Positions 22,294-30,718 of a stretch of DNA of 64,000 bases are shown piece by piece. The position numbers and the translations under genes are program-made. The notes under the pieces were generated by a model. The model did no database searches and had not been told where the DNA came from. It saw nothing but the letters and a program-made list of their open reading frames with translations. Origin of the DNA: JAUQQI01 sp040289115. Its GTDB lineage: Bacteria > Chloroflexota > Dehalococcoidia > JAUQQI01. Location of the stretch: NCBI GenBank assembly GCA_040289115.1, contig PSKS01000004.1, positions 1-64,000 of the forward strand, written 5' to 3'. How positions within the stretch are numbered: the first letter of the stretch is position 1; every line of letters starts with the position of its first letter.

Positions 22294-24024
22294 TCAGAAG
22301 CCCACGGCTGTGGCCGGCTGCTGGAGGTGGACCCCGCCGTGGAGGCACCCGTCCGTCGGGTCGATGACGATCCCCACCGGCCGGCCGAAATCCGAGGCTG
22401 CCACGGTTTGCTCCAGCACCACCAGCCGGTGGCCCATCGCGGCCAGGATATCCCGGGTCTCCGGCGGGATGCGGCTGTCGATGTGGGTCTCGGGCCCCTC
22501 GCAGTGGACCCGGGGGGCTGAGACGGCCGTCTGGATACCCAGGCCGAACTCCAGGACGTTAAGGATGCTCTGGAAGACCGCCGTTATGACCCGGCGGGCG
22601 CCGGGGGCTCCGATGGTCATAAGGGGCTGGCCGTCCCGCAGGACCAAGGCCGGCGTCATGTTCACCAGTGGCCGCTTGTTGCCGGCCAGGGAGTTGGGCC
22701 GACCGGGCCGGGGGTCGAACCACACCATCCCGTTGTTCAGCAGGATACCCGTCCCGGGGATGACCACCCGGCAGCCGAAAAGCTCCCCTAAAGTGTTAGT
22801 CAGGGATACCATGTTCCGCTCCCGGTCGACCACCCCAAGGTGGGTGGTGCACCCGGGGTCCGGTCCAGCCGACCCCTCCACCCTGGCTGGCGCCGGGCGA
22901 CCCTCATATCTCCAGGGGTTGCCCGGCGACACTTCGGGAGTGGCCCGGTCCAAGCTTATGGTTGACCGGACCTCGGCGGCGTAGTCTTTGCTGACGAGGC
23001 CAGCCCAGGGGGCGTCGACAAAGTCGGGGTCAGCCAGGAAGGCGAAGCGGTCGGCAAAGGCCCGGCGGCTGGTTTCGGCGATGAGGTGGAGGCTCTGGGC
23101 CGAGTTGTGGCCGTAGCGGCGCAGGCCGAAGCCTTCGGCGACGTTAAGCATCTCGACCAAGGTAGTTCCGGCGCAGGGGCCCGGGGCCGCCAGAATTTCA
23201 AAGCCCAGGTAGGTGGTCCGCAGGGGCGCTTCGTAAAGTTTGGGCTCGTAGCGGGCCAGGTCTTCCCGGGTGATCAGGCCGCCCCGGGCGGCCATCGCCT
23301 CGGCAATCCGGGCGGCGATGGGCCCCCGGTAAAATGCATCCGGACCCTCCCGGCCGATAAGCTTTAAGGTCTCGGCCAGCTCCGGCTGGCGGAAGGTTTC
23401 GGCCGGTTCCCACCAGCGGGTCCGGGGCCTCGGCGGAACACCCTTCGGCAGAAAGACGGCTGCCGTTTCGGGAAACTCCTTAAGCTCAGCCATGGCCACT
23501 GCGATGTTAAGGCTTACATACCAATCCATGGGGAAGCCTTCCTCGGCGTAGCGGATGGCCGGTTCCAGCACTTGGTTGAGGCGCATGGTGCCGAACTTCT
23601 CAAGGGCCAGGGCCAGCCCGGCCACTGTCCCCGGCACCAACGGGGCGCGGTACCCCACCAGGTTAGCCCGGTCCTTGACGGCCGGCCAGCCGAACATCCC
23701 CGCCTGCCCCCCGGCCGGGTCCAGTTGGAAGGTTTCGGGGCCAGCCACGGCGGGGGTGCGCCCGGTGAACTCCACCACGAACTGCCGGCCCCGGCGGTTG
23801 TCGTGAACCAGCATGTAGCCGAGCCCCCCGATCCCGCTCATAAAGGGCTCCACAACCCCGGCAGCGAAGGCAGCCGCCACCGCCGCGTCCACGGCGTTAC
23901 CGCCCTTGAGCAGGATTTCAGCCCCGGCCTCGGCGATCAGGGGATGCTCACCCACCACCATGCCGTTGGGGGCAACTGCCTCGCTTTTCGAAAGGGCAAG
24001 TTCAGTCCGGACCAACCGGGTCAT
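22294..24024 (-). CDS. ggt: Gamma-glutamyltransferase
   Basis: A 576-residue Ntn-hydrolase precursor that should self-cleave before the catalytic Thr in CTTHLGVVD (about residue 391), giving large and small subunits. The large subunit has LIAEAGAEILLKGGNAVDAAVAAA and SGIGGLGYMLVH; the small subunit has NTLGELFG, MTPALVLRDGQP and IGAPGARRV. No signal peptide is visible, so it is probably cytoplasmic, unlike the periplasmic enzyme of E. coli. It may act on glutathione-like or other gamma-glutamyl amides. The stop lies about 60 bp before the DUF2236 promoter; the hydroxyacid dehydrogenase gene ends 15 bp upstream of the start, so the two may be cotranscribed. Confidence 0.93.
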   Translation of the reverse strand: MTRLVRTELALSKSEAVAPNGMVVGEHPLIAEAGAEILLKGGNAVDAAVAAAFAAGVVEPFMSGIGGLGYMLVHDNRRGRQFVVEFTGRTPAVAGPETFQLDPAGGQAGMFGWPAVKDRANLVGYRAPLVPGTVAGLALALEKFGTMRLNQVLEPAIRYAEEGFPMDWYVSLNIAVAMAELKEFPETAAVFLPKGVPPRPRTRWWEPAETFRQPELAETLKLIGREGPDAFYRGPIAARIAEAMAARGGLITREDLARYEPKLYEAPLRTTYLGFEILAAPGPCAGTTLVEMLNVAEGFGLRRYGHNSAQSLHLIAETSRRAFADRFAFLADPDFVDAPWAGLVSKDYAAEVRSTISLDRATPEVSPGNPWRYEGRPAPARVEGSAGPDPGCTTHLGVVDRERNMVSLTNTLGELFGCRVVIPGTGILLNNGMVWFDPRPGRPNSLAGNKRPLVNMTPALVLRDGQPLMTIGAPGARRVITAVFQSILNVLEFGLGIQTAVSAPRVHCEGPETHIDSRIPPETRDILAAMGHRLVVLEQTVAASDFGRPVGIVIDPTDGCLHGGVHLQQPATAVGF

Positions 24025-24039
24025 CTTAAGGCCTCCCTT

Positions 24040-25020
24040 TCACTCGTATTTTTCGGCCAGAAAGAGGGGCGGCTCGCCCCGGGCCACCCGCTGGATGTTG
24101 GCAAAACAGTTGGCCAGGATTCGGGGCCAGCCGTCCACCGTCGGCCCGGCAATGTGGGGGGTGAGGATAACGTTATCGAGGGTAAATAGGGGATTGTTCG
24201 GATCTGGTGGCTCCATCTCCAGAACGTCTAGGCCGGCGGCCATGATCTGCCCCGATTTGAGGGCCCGGTAAAGGGCCTGTTCATCCACCACCGCCCCCCG
24301 GCTCGTGTTTATGAGCACGGCGGTAGGCTTCATCATTGCCAGCTCCCGGGCCCCAATCATGTGGCGGGTCAGCCGGGTCAGGGGCACGTGCAGGGTCACG
24401 ATGTCGCTGGTCTGAAGAAGCTCTTCGAACGGGACAAAGGTCACACCCAGGTCGGCCTCCGTCTCCGGGTCGGGCCGGCGGATGTCGTAGTAAACCACCT
24501 CGGATTCAAAGGCCCGGAGCCGTTTGGCGACCTGACGACCAATATTTCCGAGGCCGATGATTCCCACCCGTTTGCGCCACAGCTCGTAAAGGTCGTTGGT
24601 GTCCGCCCGCCAGCGTCCGGCCTTAACGTTTAGATGGTGATAGACCAGCCGACGGTAAACGGCCAGCATGAGGAGGATGGTGTGCTCGGCGACGGCGATG
24701 GCGTTGCCCCCGCCGTTGTTGGCCACGGGGACCCCGTAGCGGGCAGCCAGGTCCAGGTCGATACGGTCGTAGCCGGCGCTCATAAGCTGGATCAGCTTTA
24801 GGTTTCGGGCGGCCTTAAAGTCTTCCTCGGAAAGGGACCAGAATCCCAGCAGGAAATCGGCTGAGCTTATCACTTGCCGGACCTCTTCGGGCGGGGCATC
24901 CGGCGGTACGGCCACAATTTCGAGGCCGTCCGGGCACCACTCCCGGACCAGACCGTTAACCGCTTCCCAGGGGGTCAGGCGGTAGGCCACCACCAGGTTC
25001 GAACTGGGCGAAGTAGGCAT
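24040..25020 (-). CDS. D-isomer-specific 2-hydroxyacid dehydrogenase
   Basis: A 326-residue NAD-dependent dehydrogenase of the D-lactate/3-phosphoglycerate/glyoxylate reductase type. VGIIGLGNIGRQVAKRLRAF is the NAD motif, followed by an acidic residue (YYDIRR). The catalytic residues are Arg in INTSRGAVVDE, Glu in LEMEPPDPNNPLF and His in LTPHIAGPT. The N-terminal domain has SAGYDRIDLDLA and NAIAVAEHTI. The ATG at 25020 is used because GGAGGAGG lies 7 nt upstream; the TTG two codons earlier is less well placed. Oxidation or reduction of a glyoxylate- or hydroxypyruvate-like acid is the broad guess. Confidence 0.93.
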   Translation of the reverse strand: MPTSPSSNLVVAYRLTPWEAVNGLVREWCPDGLEIVAVPPDAPPEEVRQVISSADFLLGFWSLSEEDFKAARNLKLIQLMSAGYDRIDLDLAARYGVPVANNGGGNAIAVAEHTILLMLAVYRRLVYHHLNVKAGRWRADTNDLYELWRKRVGIIGLGNIGRQVAKRLRAFESEVVYYDIRRPDPETEADLGVTFVPFEELLQTSDIVTLHVPLTRLTRHMIGARELAMMKPTAVLINTSRGAVVDEQALYRALKSGQIMAAGLDVLEMEPPDPNNPLFTLDNVILTPHIAGPTVDGWPRILANCFANIQRVARGEPPLFLAEKYE

Positions 25021-25085
25021 GGGCAAACCTCCTCCGAGCGCAGGTGGGTTAGACTGGGCCTCCCTGTATGCGACCAGGCCCGCTT

Positions 25086-25093
25086 ATTATACT
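25086..25093. promoter_or_regulatory. Divergent -10 elements between the dehydrogenase and htpX-like genes
   Basis: TATTATACT at 25085-25093 contains a perfect TATAAT on the minus strand (25091-25086, toward the dehydrogenase) and TATACT on the plus strand (25088-25093, toward the protease gene). The intergenic gap is 153 bp. No confident -35 was found in either direction. Confidence 0.35.
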
Positions 25094-25173
25094 TGTCAAC
25101 GCCTGCTGCCGTCAGCAACGTTCCCTTCCAGTGGCAAGCCACGGTGGGCTAAAATCAACACAGGAGCACCCAA

Positions 25174-26052
25174 ATGCGCAGATACCCGGCCGACCCCGGT
25201 CTTGCCGTCCGGATGCTCATCGTCCTGGCCCTGCTATTTTTGCTTTACTTGGGCTTCTTCGTGGTGATGGTGGAGGCCGGACTCGACCCCCTATTCGCCC
25301 TCCTGATCGCCGGGTTCGGACTGGGCTTACAGTACTTTTTCTCCGACCGGCTGGCCCTCCTGGCCGTGGGAGCCAAGATGGTGGACCCGGCCCGCTACCC
25401 AGAGCTGGACGGGATGCTCACCCGCCTCTGCCTGGCGGCCGACCTACCCAAGCCCAAGCTGGCCATCGCTGACCTGGATGTGCCCAACGCCTTTGCGGCC
25501 GGCCGGGACCCCAACCACTCGGTCGTCGTGCTCACCCGGGCTCTGCTGGAGCGGCTGGAGCCGGAAGAGGTGGAGGCCGTCATCGCCCACGAGCTGAGCC
25601 ACATCCGCAACCGGGACGTCCTAGTCATCACCCTGGCTACTTTTTTCTCCCTGGTTGCCTACTACATCGTTAGGTTCGGGCCGTACGTTATGGGCGGACG
25701 CCGGCGCCGCGACTCGGGCAACGTCTTTTTGGCCCTTTTGGCGGCCCTGGCGGTGTGGCTCATCAGCATGCTGCTCATTCGGGCCCTCTCCCGCTACCGG
25801 GAATATGCCGCCGACCGGGGCTCGGCCTACCTTACCGGGCGTCCGATGGCCCTGGCCTCGGCCCTGGTGAAGATCTCGGAGGAGGCGGTCCGGCTCCCCA
25901 AGGAAGACCTCCGCACCATGTCGGCCTTGAACGCCCTCTTTATCTTCCCCTTCCGGGGCGGCGGCCTCTTCGAGCTGTTCTCCACCCACCCGTCCCTGGA
26001 GAAACGGCTGCGCTACCTGGAAAAGGTCGCCCGGGAGCTGGAGCGGCCGTGA
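25174..26052 (+). CDS. M48 family (HtpX-like) membrane zinc metalloprotease
   Basis: A 292-residue membrane protease. Two N-terminal helices come first (about residues 9-50), then the zinc site HELSH (His139, Glu140, His143) in EAVIAHELSHIRNRD. Another hydrophobic segment follows, and the third ligand region is YREYAADRGSAYLTGRP. THPSLEKRLRYLE is the usual C-terminal motif. HtpX-type enzymes degrade misfolded membrane proteins at the cytoplasmic side. The ATG has AGGAG 8 nt upstream. The stop overlaps the start of the PspAB gene (GTGA), matching the association of these two genes seen in other bacteria. Confidence 0.93.
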   Translation: MRRYPADPGLAVRMLIVLALLFLLYLGFFVVMVEAGLDPLFALLIAGFGLGLQYFFSDRLALLAVGAKMVDPARYPELDGMLTRLCLAADLPKPKLAIADLDVPNAFAAGRDPNHSVVVLTRALLERLEPEEVEAVIAHELSHIRNRDVLVITLATFFSLVAYYIVRFGPYVMGGRRRRDSGNVFLALLAALAVWLISMLLIRALSRYREYAADRGSAYLTGRPMALASALVKISEEAVRLPKEDLRTMSALNALFIFPFRGGGLFELFSTHPSLEKRLRYLEKVARELERP

Positions 26053-26660
26053 AACGCCTCTTTGATGTCCTCTTCGGCCGGACCCTTCCCGAGCCCGCCC
26101 GGTCGGATAAGCTCTTTGCCCTGGCCACCGCCTACGTGGAGCTGCAGGAGGATTACGGCCTAACCAGCACCGGCCGGGCCGGCATCGCCTACCGGCCGGT
26201 GGAAAGCTCCTTCTTTGACGAAGCCCAGGCGGAATTAAGGGGCGTTCTGCAGATAACCGGACGGGAGACGGGGACGGCGGTGGCCGTCCGCCGGGACACC
26301 TACGGCTACGAGTGGGTGGTCTTTTCGGACCCAGACTTGGAGGACCTAATCTCCACCGCCCACGTCGTCGCCCGAATCCTGGAGGACCACGGCTTCGGGC
26401 CCCAGGTCCTGGCCGCCCTGTTCGAGTTCACCGACCGGGCCGGCCGCCGGGTATACATCATCTACAACTACAAGCGAGGCAGCTTTTACCCATTTGTGCC
26501 CAGACCCGGCAAGGACCGGGACGTCGCTTACGAGCTCAGGCTGAAGGCCCTGCTGGCGGATAAGCTACCCCTCGAGGCCGACTTGAGCCGCTGGTTTCCC
26601 CTCTGGGATCCGCCCCTTGACCCCGGGCCGGACCTCCCGGCAGACTCCCGGCTGGGGTAG
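26049..26660 (+). CDS. pspAB: PspA-associated protein PspAB
   Basis: A 203-residue cytosolic protein starting at GTG 26049: KRLFDVLFGRTLPEPARSDK, then LFALATAYVELQEDYGL and YRPVESSFFDEAQAELR, and RRDTYGYEWVVFSDPDLEDL. This opening and the pairing with an HtpX-like protease are typical of the PspAB family described in actinobacterial and chloroflexal stress loci. The function is not known biochemically; a role in envelope stress is inferred from context. No pspA gene lies in the window. The last 96 bp overlap the 3' end of the convergent glcD gene. Confidence 0.75.
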   Translation: MKRLFDVLFGRTLPEPARSDKLFALATAYVELQEDYGLTSTGRAGIAYRPVESSFFDEAQAELRGVLQITGRETGTAVAVRRDTYGYEWVVFSDPDLEDLISTAHVVARILEDHGFGPQVLAALFEFTDRAGRRVYIIYNYKRGSFYPFVPRPGKDRDVAYELRLKALLADKLPLEADLSRWFPLWDPPLDPGPDLPADSRLG

Positions 26661-28025
26661 GGCCTTGCCGGGGTTAAACCGCCCGGCCGGGTCAAACGCC
26701 CGCCTCACCTTACGCATCGCCTCCAGGTCGGCCTCCTCGAAAACTAGGCCCAGGTAATCCCGCTTTTCGAGGCCGATCCCGTGCTCCCCAGAAAGGGTGC
26801 CCCCGACTTCCACCGCCAGGCGCAGGATCTCTTCCCCGGCGGCCAGCACCCGCTCGAAGATGCCGGGCTCCCGGGCGTCAAAAAGGATGTTCGGGTGGAG
26901 GTTGCCATCGCCGGCGTGAAGATAGGTCGCCAGCCGCAGACCATACTGGCGGCCGATGGCCTCCACCCGGGCCAAAACGGCCGGCAGGGTGTTGCGGGGG
27001 ACGGTGATGTCGTGGACGTAGTAGTTGGGGGCAAGCCGGCCCAGGGCGCCCCTGGCCCGCTTGCGCATCTGCCAAAGCCGGTCCCGGGCCTCGGGCGTGG
27101 CCGCCAGCTCCACCGAGAGGGACCCCGCCTCGGCAAAGAGGCCCCGGCAGACCTCGGCGGCCCAGTCGGCCTCTTCTCGGATGCCGACTACCTCGGCAAT
27201 GAGCAGGGCCTTTACCTCCGGGGGCAGTGTCTGCCCAAAGGCCTGCCCGACTGCGTCCAGGGTCGAGCGGTCCATCATCTCCAGGGCAACGGGCCGGATG
27301 CCGGCCAGCAACACCCGGTTGACCGCGTCGGCGGCCAGGGTGATGTCGGGGAAGGCGGCGCTCAGGGTCCAGACGGCCTCAGGCTTGGGCATAAGCCGGA
27401 CCTCGGCCTCGACGGCCACCCCCAGGGTGCCCTCGGAGCCGACGAAGAGGCCCACCAGGTCGTAGCCTAATGGGTCCGGGGCGGCCGAAAGCCCCACCTC
27501 TGAGCCATCTGCAAGAACCACCCGCACCCGGCGGGTATGGTTCGACGTGACGCCGTAGGCCAGGCATCTGGGCCCGCCCGAGTTTTCGGCCAGGTTACCC
27601 CCAATGGTGCAGGCCGGCTGGCTCGAGGGATCCGGGGCGTAAAAGAGGCCGAAGGGCTCGGCGGCCTCCGAGAGGTCCAGGTTGACGACCCCCGACTCCA
27701 CCCGGGCAATCCGGTTTAGGGGGTCGATTTCAATAATCCGGTCCAGCCTGGTCAGGACCAGGAGCACCCCGCCTGACGGCACGGCCCCGCCCGAAAGGCC
27801 GGTTCCGGCCCCGCGCGGGGTTACCGGCAGACCGTGGCGGTCGGCCCACGCCACCACCGCCCGAACCTCTTCCGGGCTGCCGGGGTAGACCACTGCCAGG
27901 GGTTCCGCCCATTCGACGGAGGCATCGGACCCGTGGACGTAGCGGTCATCAACCTTAATCTGAACGTGGGGGCCGTCCCCAAGGACGGCCCGGAGCTCCC
28001 GGAGGGCCTCGACCGGAAGGTTCAC
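26565..28025 (-). CDS. FAD-linked oxidase, glycolate/D-lactate oxidase subunit GlcD-like
   Basis: A 486-residue flavoprotein. The FAD-binding-4 domain holds PVTPRGAGTGLSGGAVPSGG and PDPSSQPACTIGGNLAENSGG, and LVGLFVGSEGTLGV follows. The C-terminal domain ends with THLHAGDGNLH-like ATYLHAGDGNLHPNILFD, GGTLSGEHGIGLEKR and AFDPAGRFNPGK. GlcD partners GlcE and GlcF are not nearby, so it may work alone like D-lactate dehydrogenases of this family or with distant genes. The last about 30 residues extend past the usual end and form a 96-bp antisense overlap with pspAB. The nearby 2-hydroxyacid dehydrogenase may share glycolate or lactate metabolism (inference). Confidence 0.92.
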   Translation of the reverse strand: MNLPVEALRELRAVLGDGPHVQIKVDDRYVHGSDASVEWAEPLAVVYPGSPEEVRAVVAWADRHGLPVTPRGAGTGLSGGAVPSGGVLLVLTRLDRIIEIDPLNRIARVESGVVNLDLSEAAEPFGLFYAPDPSSQPACTIGGNLAENSGGPRCLAYGVTSNHTRRVRVVLADGSEVGLSAAPDPLGYDLVGLFVGSEGTLGVAVEAEVRLMPKPEAVWTLSAAFPDITLAADAVNRVLLAGIRPVALEMMDRSTLDAVGQAFGQTLPPEVKALLIAEVVGIREEADWAAEVCRGLFAEAGSLSVELAATPEARDRLWQMRKRARGALGRLAPNYYVHDITVPRNTLPAVLARVEAIGRQYGLRLATYLHAGDGNLHPNILFDAREPGIFERVLAAGEEILRLAVEVGGTLSGEHGIGLEKRDYLGLVFEEADLEAMRKVRRAFDPAGRFNPGKALPQPGVCREVRPGVKGRIPEGKPAAQVGLEG

Positions 28026-28112
28026 CGCAAATTACCTCGCCTGGGCTCCAGAAGCATTGTAAGGGAGAATTTGCGCAGCGGGCAACTGGTATACTTTAGC
28101 GAACGGGCCTCC

Positions 28113-28538
28113 ATGATAACCACGGTCGAACTCGATGTCAGGTCCACCGACATCGACGGCGACGGGGTCGTCAACAACGCCGTATATCTTGTCTACTTCG
28201 AACAGGTTCGCCTGGTTCACCTGATGCGCCTCGGCATTATCCAGCGGCCCCGTCAGGCGGGTGAGCGGAATTTTACCCTGGCCGCAATTGCGGCCAGCTT
28301 TCTGGCCCCCCTGACCTTTCCGGAGGTCGTGGTGGCCTCGGCGTGGACGGCCCGAATAGGTAACACCAGCTTCAGCCTGGGGTACGAGCTGGTCCGGAAA
28401 AGCGACGGGGTACCGGTGGCGCGGGGCAGCTCGGTTCAGGTTTGGTTAGATCCCAGCGGCCGGCCGACGTCCCTACCACCCCTGGTTCGGCAAGCCTTGA
28501 CAGCCTCGCTGCGACCCGAAGGCTCCCTGCCCAGCTGA
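28113..28538 (+). CDS. Acyl-CoA thioesterase, 4HBT/YbgC-like hotdog protein
   Basis: A 141-residue single hotdog-fold protein from ATG 28113. The active-site segment is DIDGDGVVNNAVYLVYFEQVR, matching the D-x-D/N-G-x-V-N-N-x-x-Y pattern of 4-hydroxybenzoyl-CoA thioesterase relatives, though the first acidic residue is followed by G-D-G. The rest (FLAPLTFPEVVVASAWTARIG, then SLGYELVRK) fits the helix and sheet order. A TATACT at 28090-28095 may be its -10. The long frame upstream (to 27834) is antisense to glcD and is rejected. Substrate unknown. Confidence 0.85.
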   Translation: MITTVELDVRSTDIDGDGVVNNAVYLVYFEQVRLVHLMRLGIIQRPRQAGERNFTLAAIAASFLAPLTFPEVVVASAWTARIGNTSFSLGYELVRKSDGVPVARGSSVQVWLDPSGRPTSLPPLVRQALTASLRPEGSLPS

Positions 28539-28653
28539 CAGCCCGCCCCAATCTTGCTTTGGAGTCGCCAGGGGTAATCAGACTAGCCGTGCGGCCGCAC
28601 AAAAAAGATTAGCGATTGCATGGCCAGAAGGGCTGGTCGGCCCGGGATGGGCC

Positions 28654-28682
28654 TTGACAAGGTGCAAGTTTTGCTTTATAAA
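28654..28682 (+). promoter_or_regulatory. Sigma-70-type promoter of the LacI-type regulator operon
   Basis: -35 TTGACA (28654-28659, perfect), 17-bp spacer, -10 TATAAA (28677-28682). Start of transcription is expected near 28689, 33 nt before the GTG of the regulator. Confidence 0.75.
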
Positions 28683-28685
28683 CAG

Positions 28686-28701
28686 GCAGAAAACGTTTAC
28701 T
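28686..28701 (+). promoter_or_regulatory. Candidate LacI-family operator
   Basis: GCAGAAAACGTTTACTT contains the palindromic core AAACGTTT (28691-28698) with a central CG, as in operators of many LacI/GalR regulators. It lies over the predicted start point just after the -10 element, where a bound repressor would block the regulator's own promoter. Only one copy was seen here. Confidence 0.5.
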
Positions 28702-28721
28702 TTGCGAAGGGGAACAGCCTG

Positions 28722-29759
28722 GTGGCTCCGGCCCGTCGGGTCTCCATTGTGGACGTCGCCCGGGAGGCGAAAGTCTCTGTGGCCACCGTCTCGCGGATCT
28801 TGTCCAATGCCGACTACCCGGTGAGCCCCGAGGCCCGGGCCAGGGTCCTGGAGGCCGCCCGCCGCCTCGATTACGTGCCCGATGCCATCGCCCGGGCCCT
28901 AGTTCGCCGCCAAACCAAGATCATCGCCCTTACCGTTCACGACATCGCCGACCCCTATTTTGCGGAGATCGCCCGGGCCGTCGAAGATGCCTGCCAAGCC
29001 GACGGCTACAGCGCCCTCATCTGCAGCACCGACCGGGACCCGGATAAGGAGCTCCGGGTCGTGCGCTCCTTCCGGGCGTTCCGTCCCGACGGCCTCATCT
29101 TTGCCGGCGGCTGCCCCGAGGACCCAGGCCATGTCGAAAACCTGCGCCGGGAGGTGGCTTCCCTCATTGCCCGGGGAACCCAGGTGGTTGCCCTCTCCCG
29201 TCACCCCGTCGGGGTGCCCATGGTCCGGGTCGACAATGTCGCCGTCGCCCGGGCCGCCACCGAGCACGTGATAAGCCTGGGCCACCGGCGCATCGCCTTT
29301 ATTGCCGGCCAGCCCAACTTTACCACCTCCACCGACCGCTTCCAGGGCTATTGCCAGGCCCTGGCCAACCACGGCCTGCCCTGCGACCCGGATCTGGTGG
29401 CCGTCGGCTGGTACACCTGGGACGGCGGCTACCGGGCCACCCGAGAACTACTCGCCCGGGGGGTAGATTTCTCGGCCCTGGTAGCCTCGACGGACATCAT
29501 GGCCATCGGGGCCCTGGTGGCCCTGCGGGAGGCCGGAATCCCGGTTCCAGAGCGGGTAAGCCTAGTGAGCATGAACGACCTTCCCATTGCCTCGGTGGTT
29601 GACCCGCCCTTAACCACCGTGAGTTTCCGGGGGCGGGATTTGGCCACGGTGGCGGTGCGCCTTATCCTAGATGCCCGCAACGGCGCCAAGATACCTGAGG
29701 ACACTGTCCTCGGATTTGAACTGAAGGTTCGCCGGTCTACCCGGCCGTATTCAGCTTAA
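28722..29759 (+). CDS. LacI-family transcriptional regulator
   Basis: A 345-residue regulator. The N-terminal HTH has VSIVDVAREAKVSVATVSRI and the hinge helix region has ARRLDYVPDAIARALVRR. A periplasmic-binding-protein-like effector domain starts at IIALTVHDIADPYFAEIARA; it continues with GRRIAFIAG-like HRRIAFIAGQPNF, ALVASTDIMAIGALVAL and VSLVSMNDLPIA. The GTG at 28722 is chosen: AAGGGG lies 9 nt upstream and the promoter -10 sits upstream, whereas the earlier frame start at 28620 precedes the promoter. It has a probable self-operator. The next gene's ribosome site overlaps its stop, so it heads the 28.7-36.8 kb cluster and probably controls it. Confidence 0.93.
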   Translation: MAPARRVSIVDVAREAKVSVATVSRILSNADYPVSPEARARVLEAARRLDYVPDAIARALVRRQTKIIALTVHDIADPYFAEIARAVEDACQADGYSALICSTDRDPDKELRVVRSFRAFRPDGLIFAGGCPEDPGHVENLRREVASLIARGTQVVALSRHPVGVPMVRVDNVAVARAATEHVISLGHRRIAFIAGQPNFTTSTDRFQGYCQALANHGLPCDPDLVAVGWYTWDGGYRATRELLARGVDFSALVASTDIMAIGALVALREAGIPVPERVSLVSMNDLPIASVVDPPLTTVSFRGRDLATVAVRLILDARNGAKIPEDTVLGFELKVRRSTRPYSA

Positions 29760-29771
29760 GGAGGTTTTGCC

Positions 29772-30716
29772 GTGAAAGTCCCCAACCTGAAAGGTATCAT
29801 CGCCGCAACAGTCCTGCCGATGCGGGACGATTTCTCCCCCGACCTGCCGGCCCTTCGCCGCTACCTGGACTGGGTTGTCCGGCAGGGGGTGGTGGGGGTA
29901 GCCATCAACGTGGACACCGGCGAGGGACCCCACCTCTCCCGGGAGGAGCGCCGGGCCGTCCTCGAGGCGGCGGTGGACGCGGTGGCCGGCCGGGCGGCCG
30001 TGGTGGCCGGGCTGGCGGCCACCTACACCGCCCAGGCCGTCGAGCTGGCCCGGGACGCCCAGGCCGCCGGGGCCGACGCCCTACTGGTATTTCCCATTCC
30101 GGCCTTTGCGGGCCAGCCCTTGGAGCCCGAAGTGCCCTATGCCTACCATGCGGCCATCGCCGAGGCCGTCGACCTGCCCCTTATCCTGTTCCAGCTTCAG
30201 CCGGCCCTGGGCGGCGTCATCTTCACCGACGAGGCTCTGACCCGGCTGGTTGAAGGCATCGACTCGGTGGTGGCCATCAAAGAGGCCTCCTTCGACGCCG
30301 TTAAGTTTGTCCAGACCCGGGACGTGCTCCGGCAGTGCCGGCGGAAGATTACCCTGCTCACCGGCAACGATAACTTTATTTACGAGTCCTTCGTCCTGGG
30401 GGCCGAGGGCGCCTTGATCGGCTTTTCGGCCGTGGCTACTGAGCTACAGGTCCGGATGCACCGGGAGGCCATGGCGGGCAACTTCGCCGAGGCCGCCCGC
30501 ATCTGGGAGCGGCTTTTGCCCCTCGAACAGGCCGTCTTTGCGCCCCCCGTGCGCAACTACCGGGCCCGGCTTAAGGAGGCCCTGGTGATGCTGGGCCTTA
30601 TCGACCGGGCCGTGGTCAGGCCGCCCCTTCTGCCGGTGGGGCCGGCCGACCGGGAGCGAATCCGGCGGGCCCTCGTCGACCTGGGGCTCCTGCAGGCCGC
30701 CCCGGTGGGAGACTGA
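29772..30716 (+). CDS. Dihydrodipicolinate synthase/N-acetylneuraminate lyase family protein
   Basis: A 314-residue TIM-barrel class I aldolase-like protein. Schiff-base Lys170 lies in SVVAIKEASFDAVKF. GVAINVDTGEGPHLSREER aligns with the GTTGE-LS-EER motif, but the first Thr pair is changed to Asp-Thr. The segment that normally carries the catalytic Tyr (YNVP) reads LILFQLQPALGG, so Tyr is absent. GNDNFIYESFVLGAEGALIG is normal. These changes argue against lysine biosynthesis; a catabolic lyase or hydratase with another substrate is likely. AAGGAGG precedes the GTG. It is followed by the LLM gene after 2 bp. Confidence 0.85.
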   Translation: MKVPNLKGIIAATVLPMRDDFSPDLPALRRYLDWVVRQGVVGVAINVDTGEGPHLSREERRAVLEAAVDAVAGRAAVVAGLAATYTAQAVELARDAQAAGADALLVFPIPAFAGQPLEPEVPYAYHAAIAEAVDLPLILFQLQPALGGVIFTDEALTRLVEGIDSVVAIKEASFDAVKFVQTRDVLRQCRRKITLLTGNDNFIYESFVLGAEGALIGFSAVATELQVRMHREAMAGNFAEAARIWERLLPLEQAVFAPPVRNYRARLKEALVMLGLIDRAVVRPPLLPVGPADRERIRRALVDLGLLQAAPVGD

Positions 30717-30718
30717 AA

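Noticed and set aside
28589..28606. GTGCGGCCGCAC palindrome followed by A6
   Set aside because: No T-run on the side needed for a terminator on either strand; a 12-bp GC palindrome is expected by chance in GC-rich DNA.
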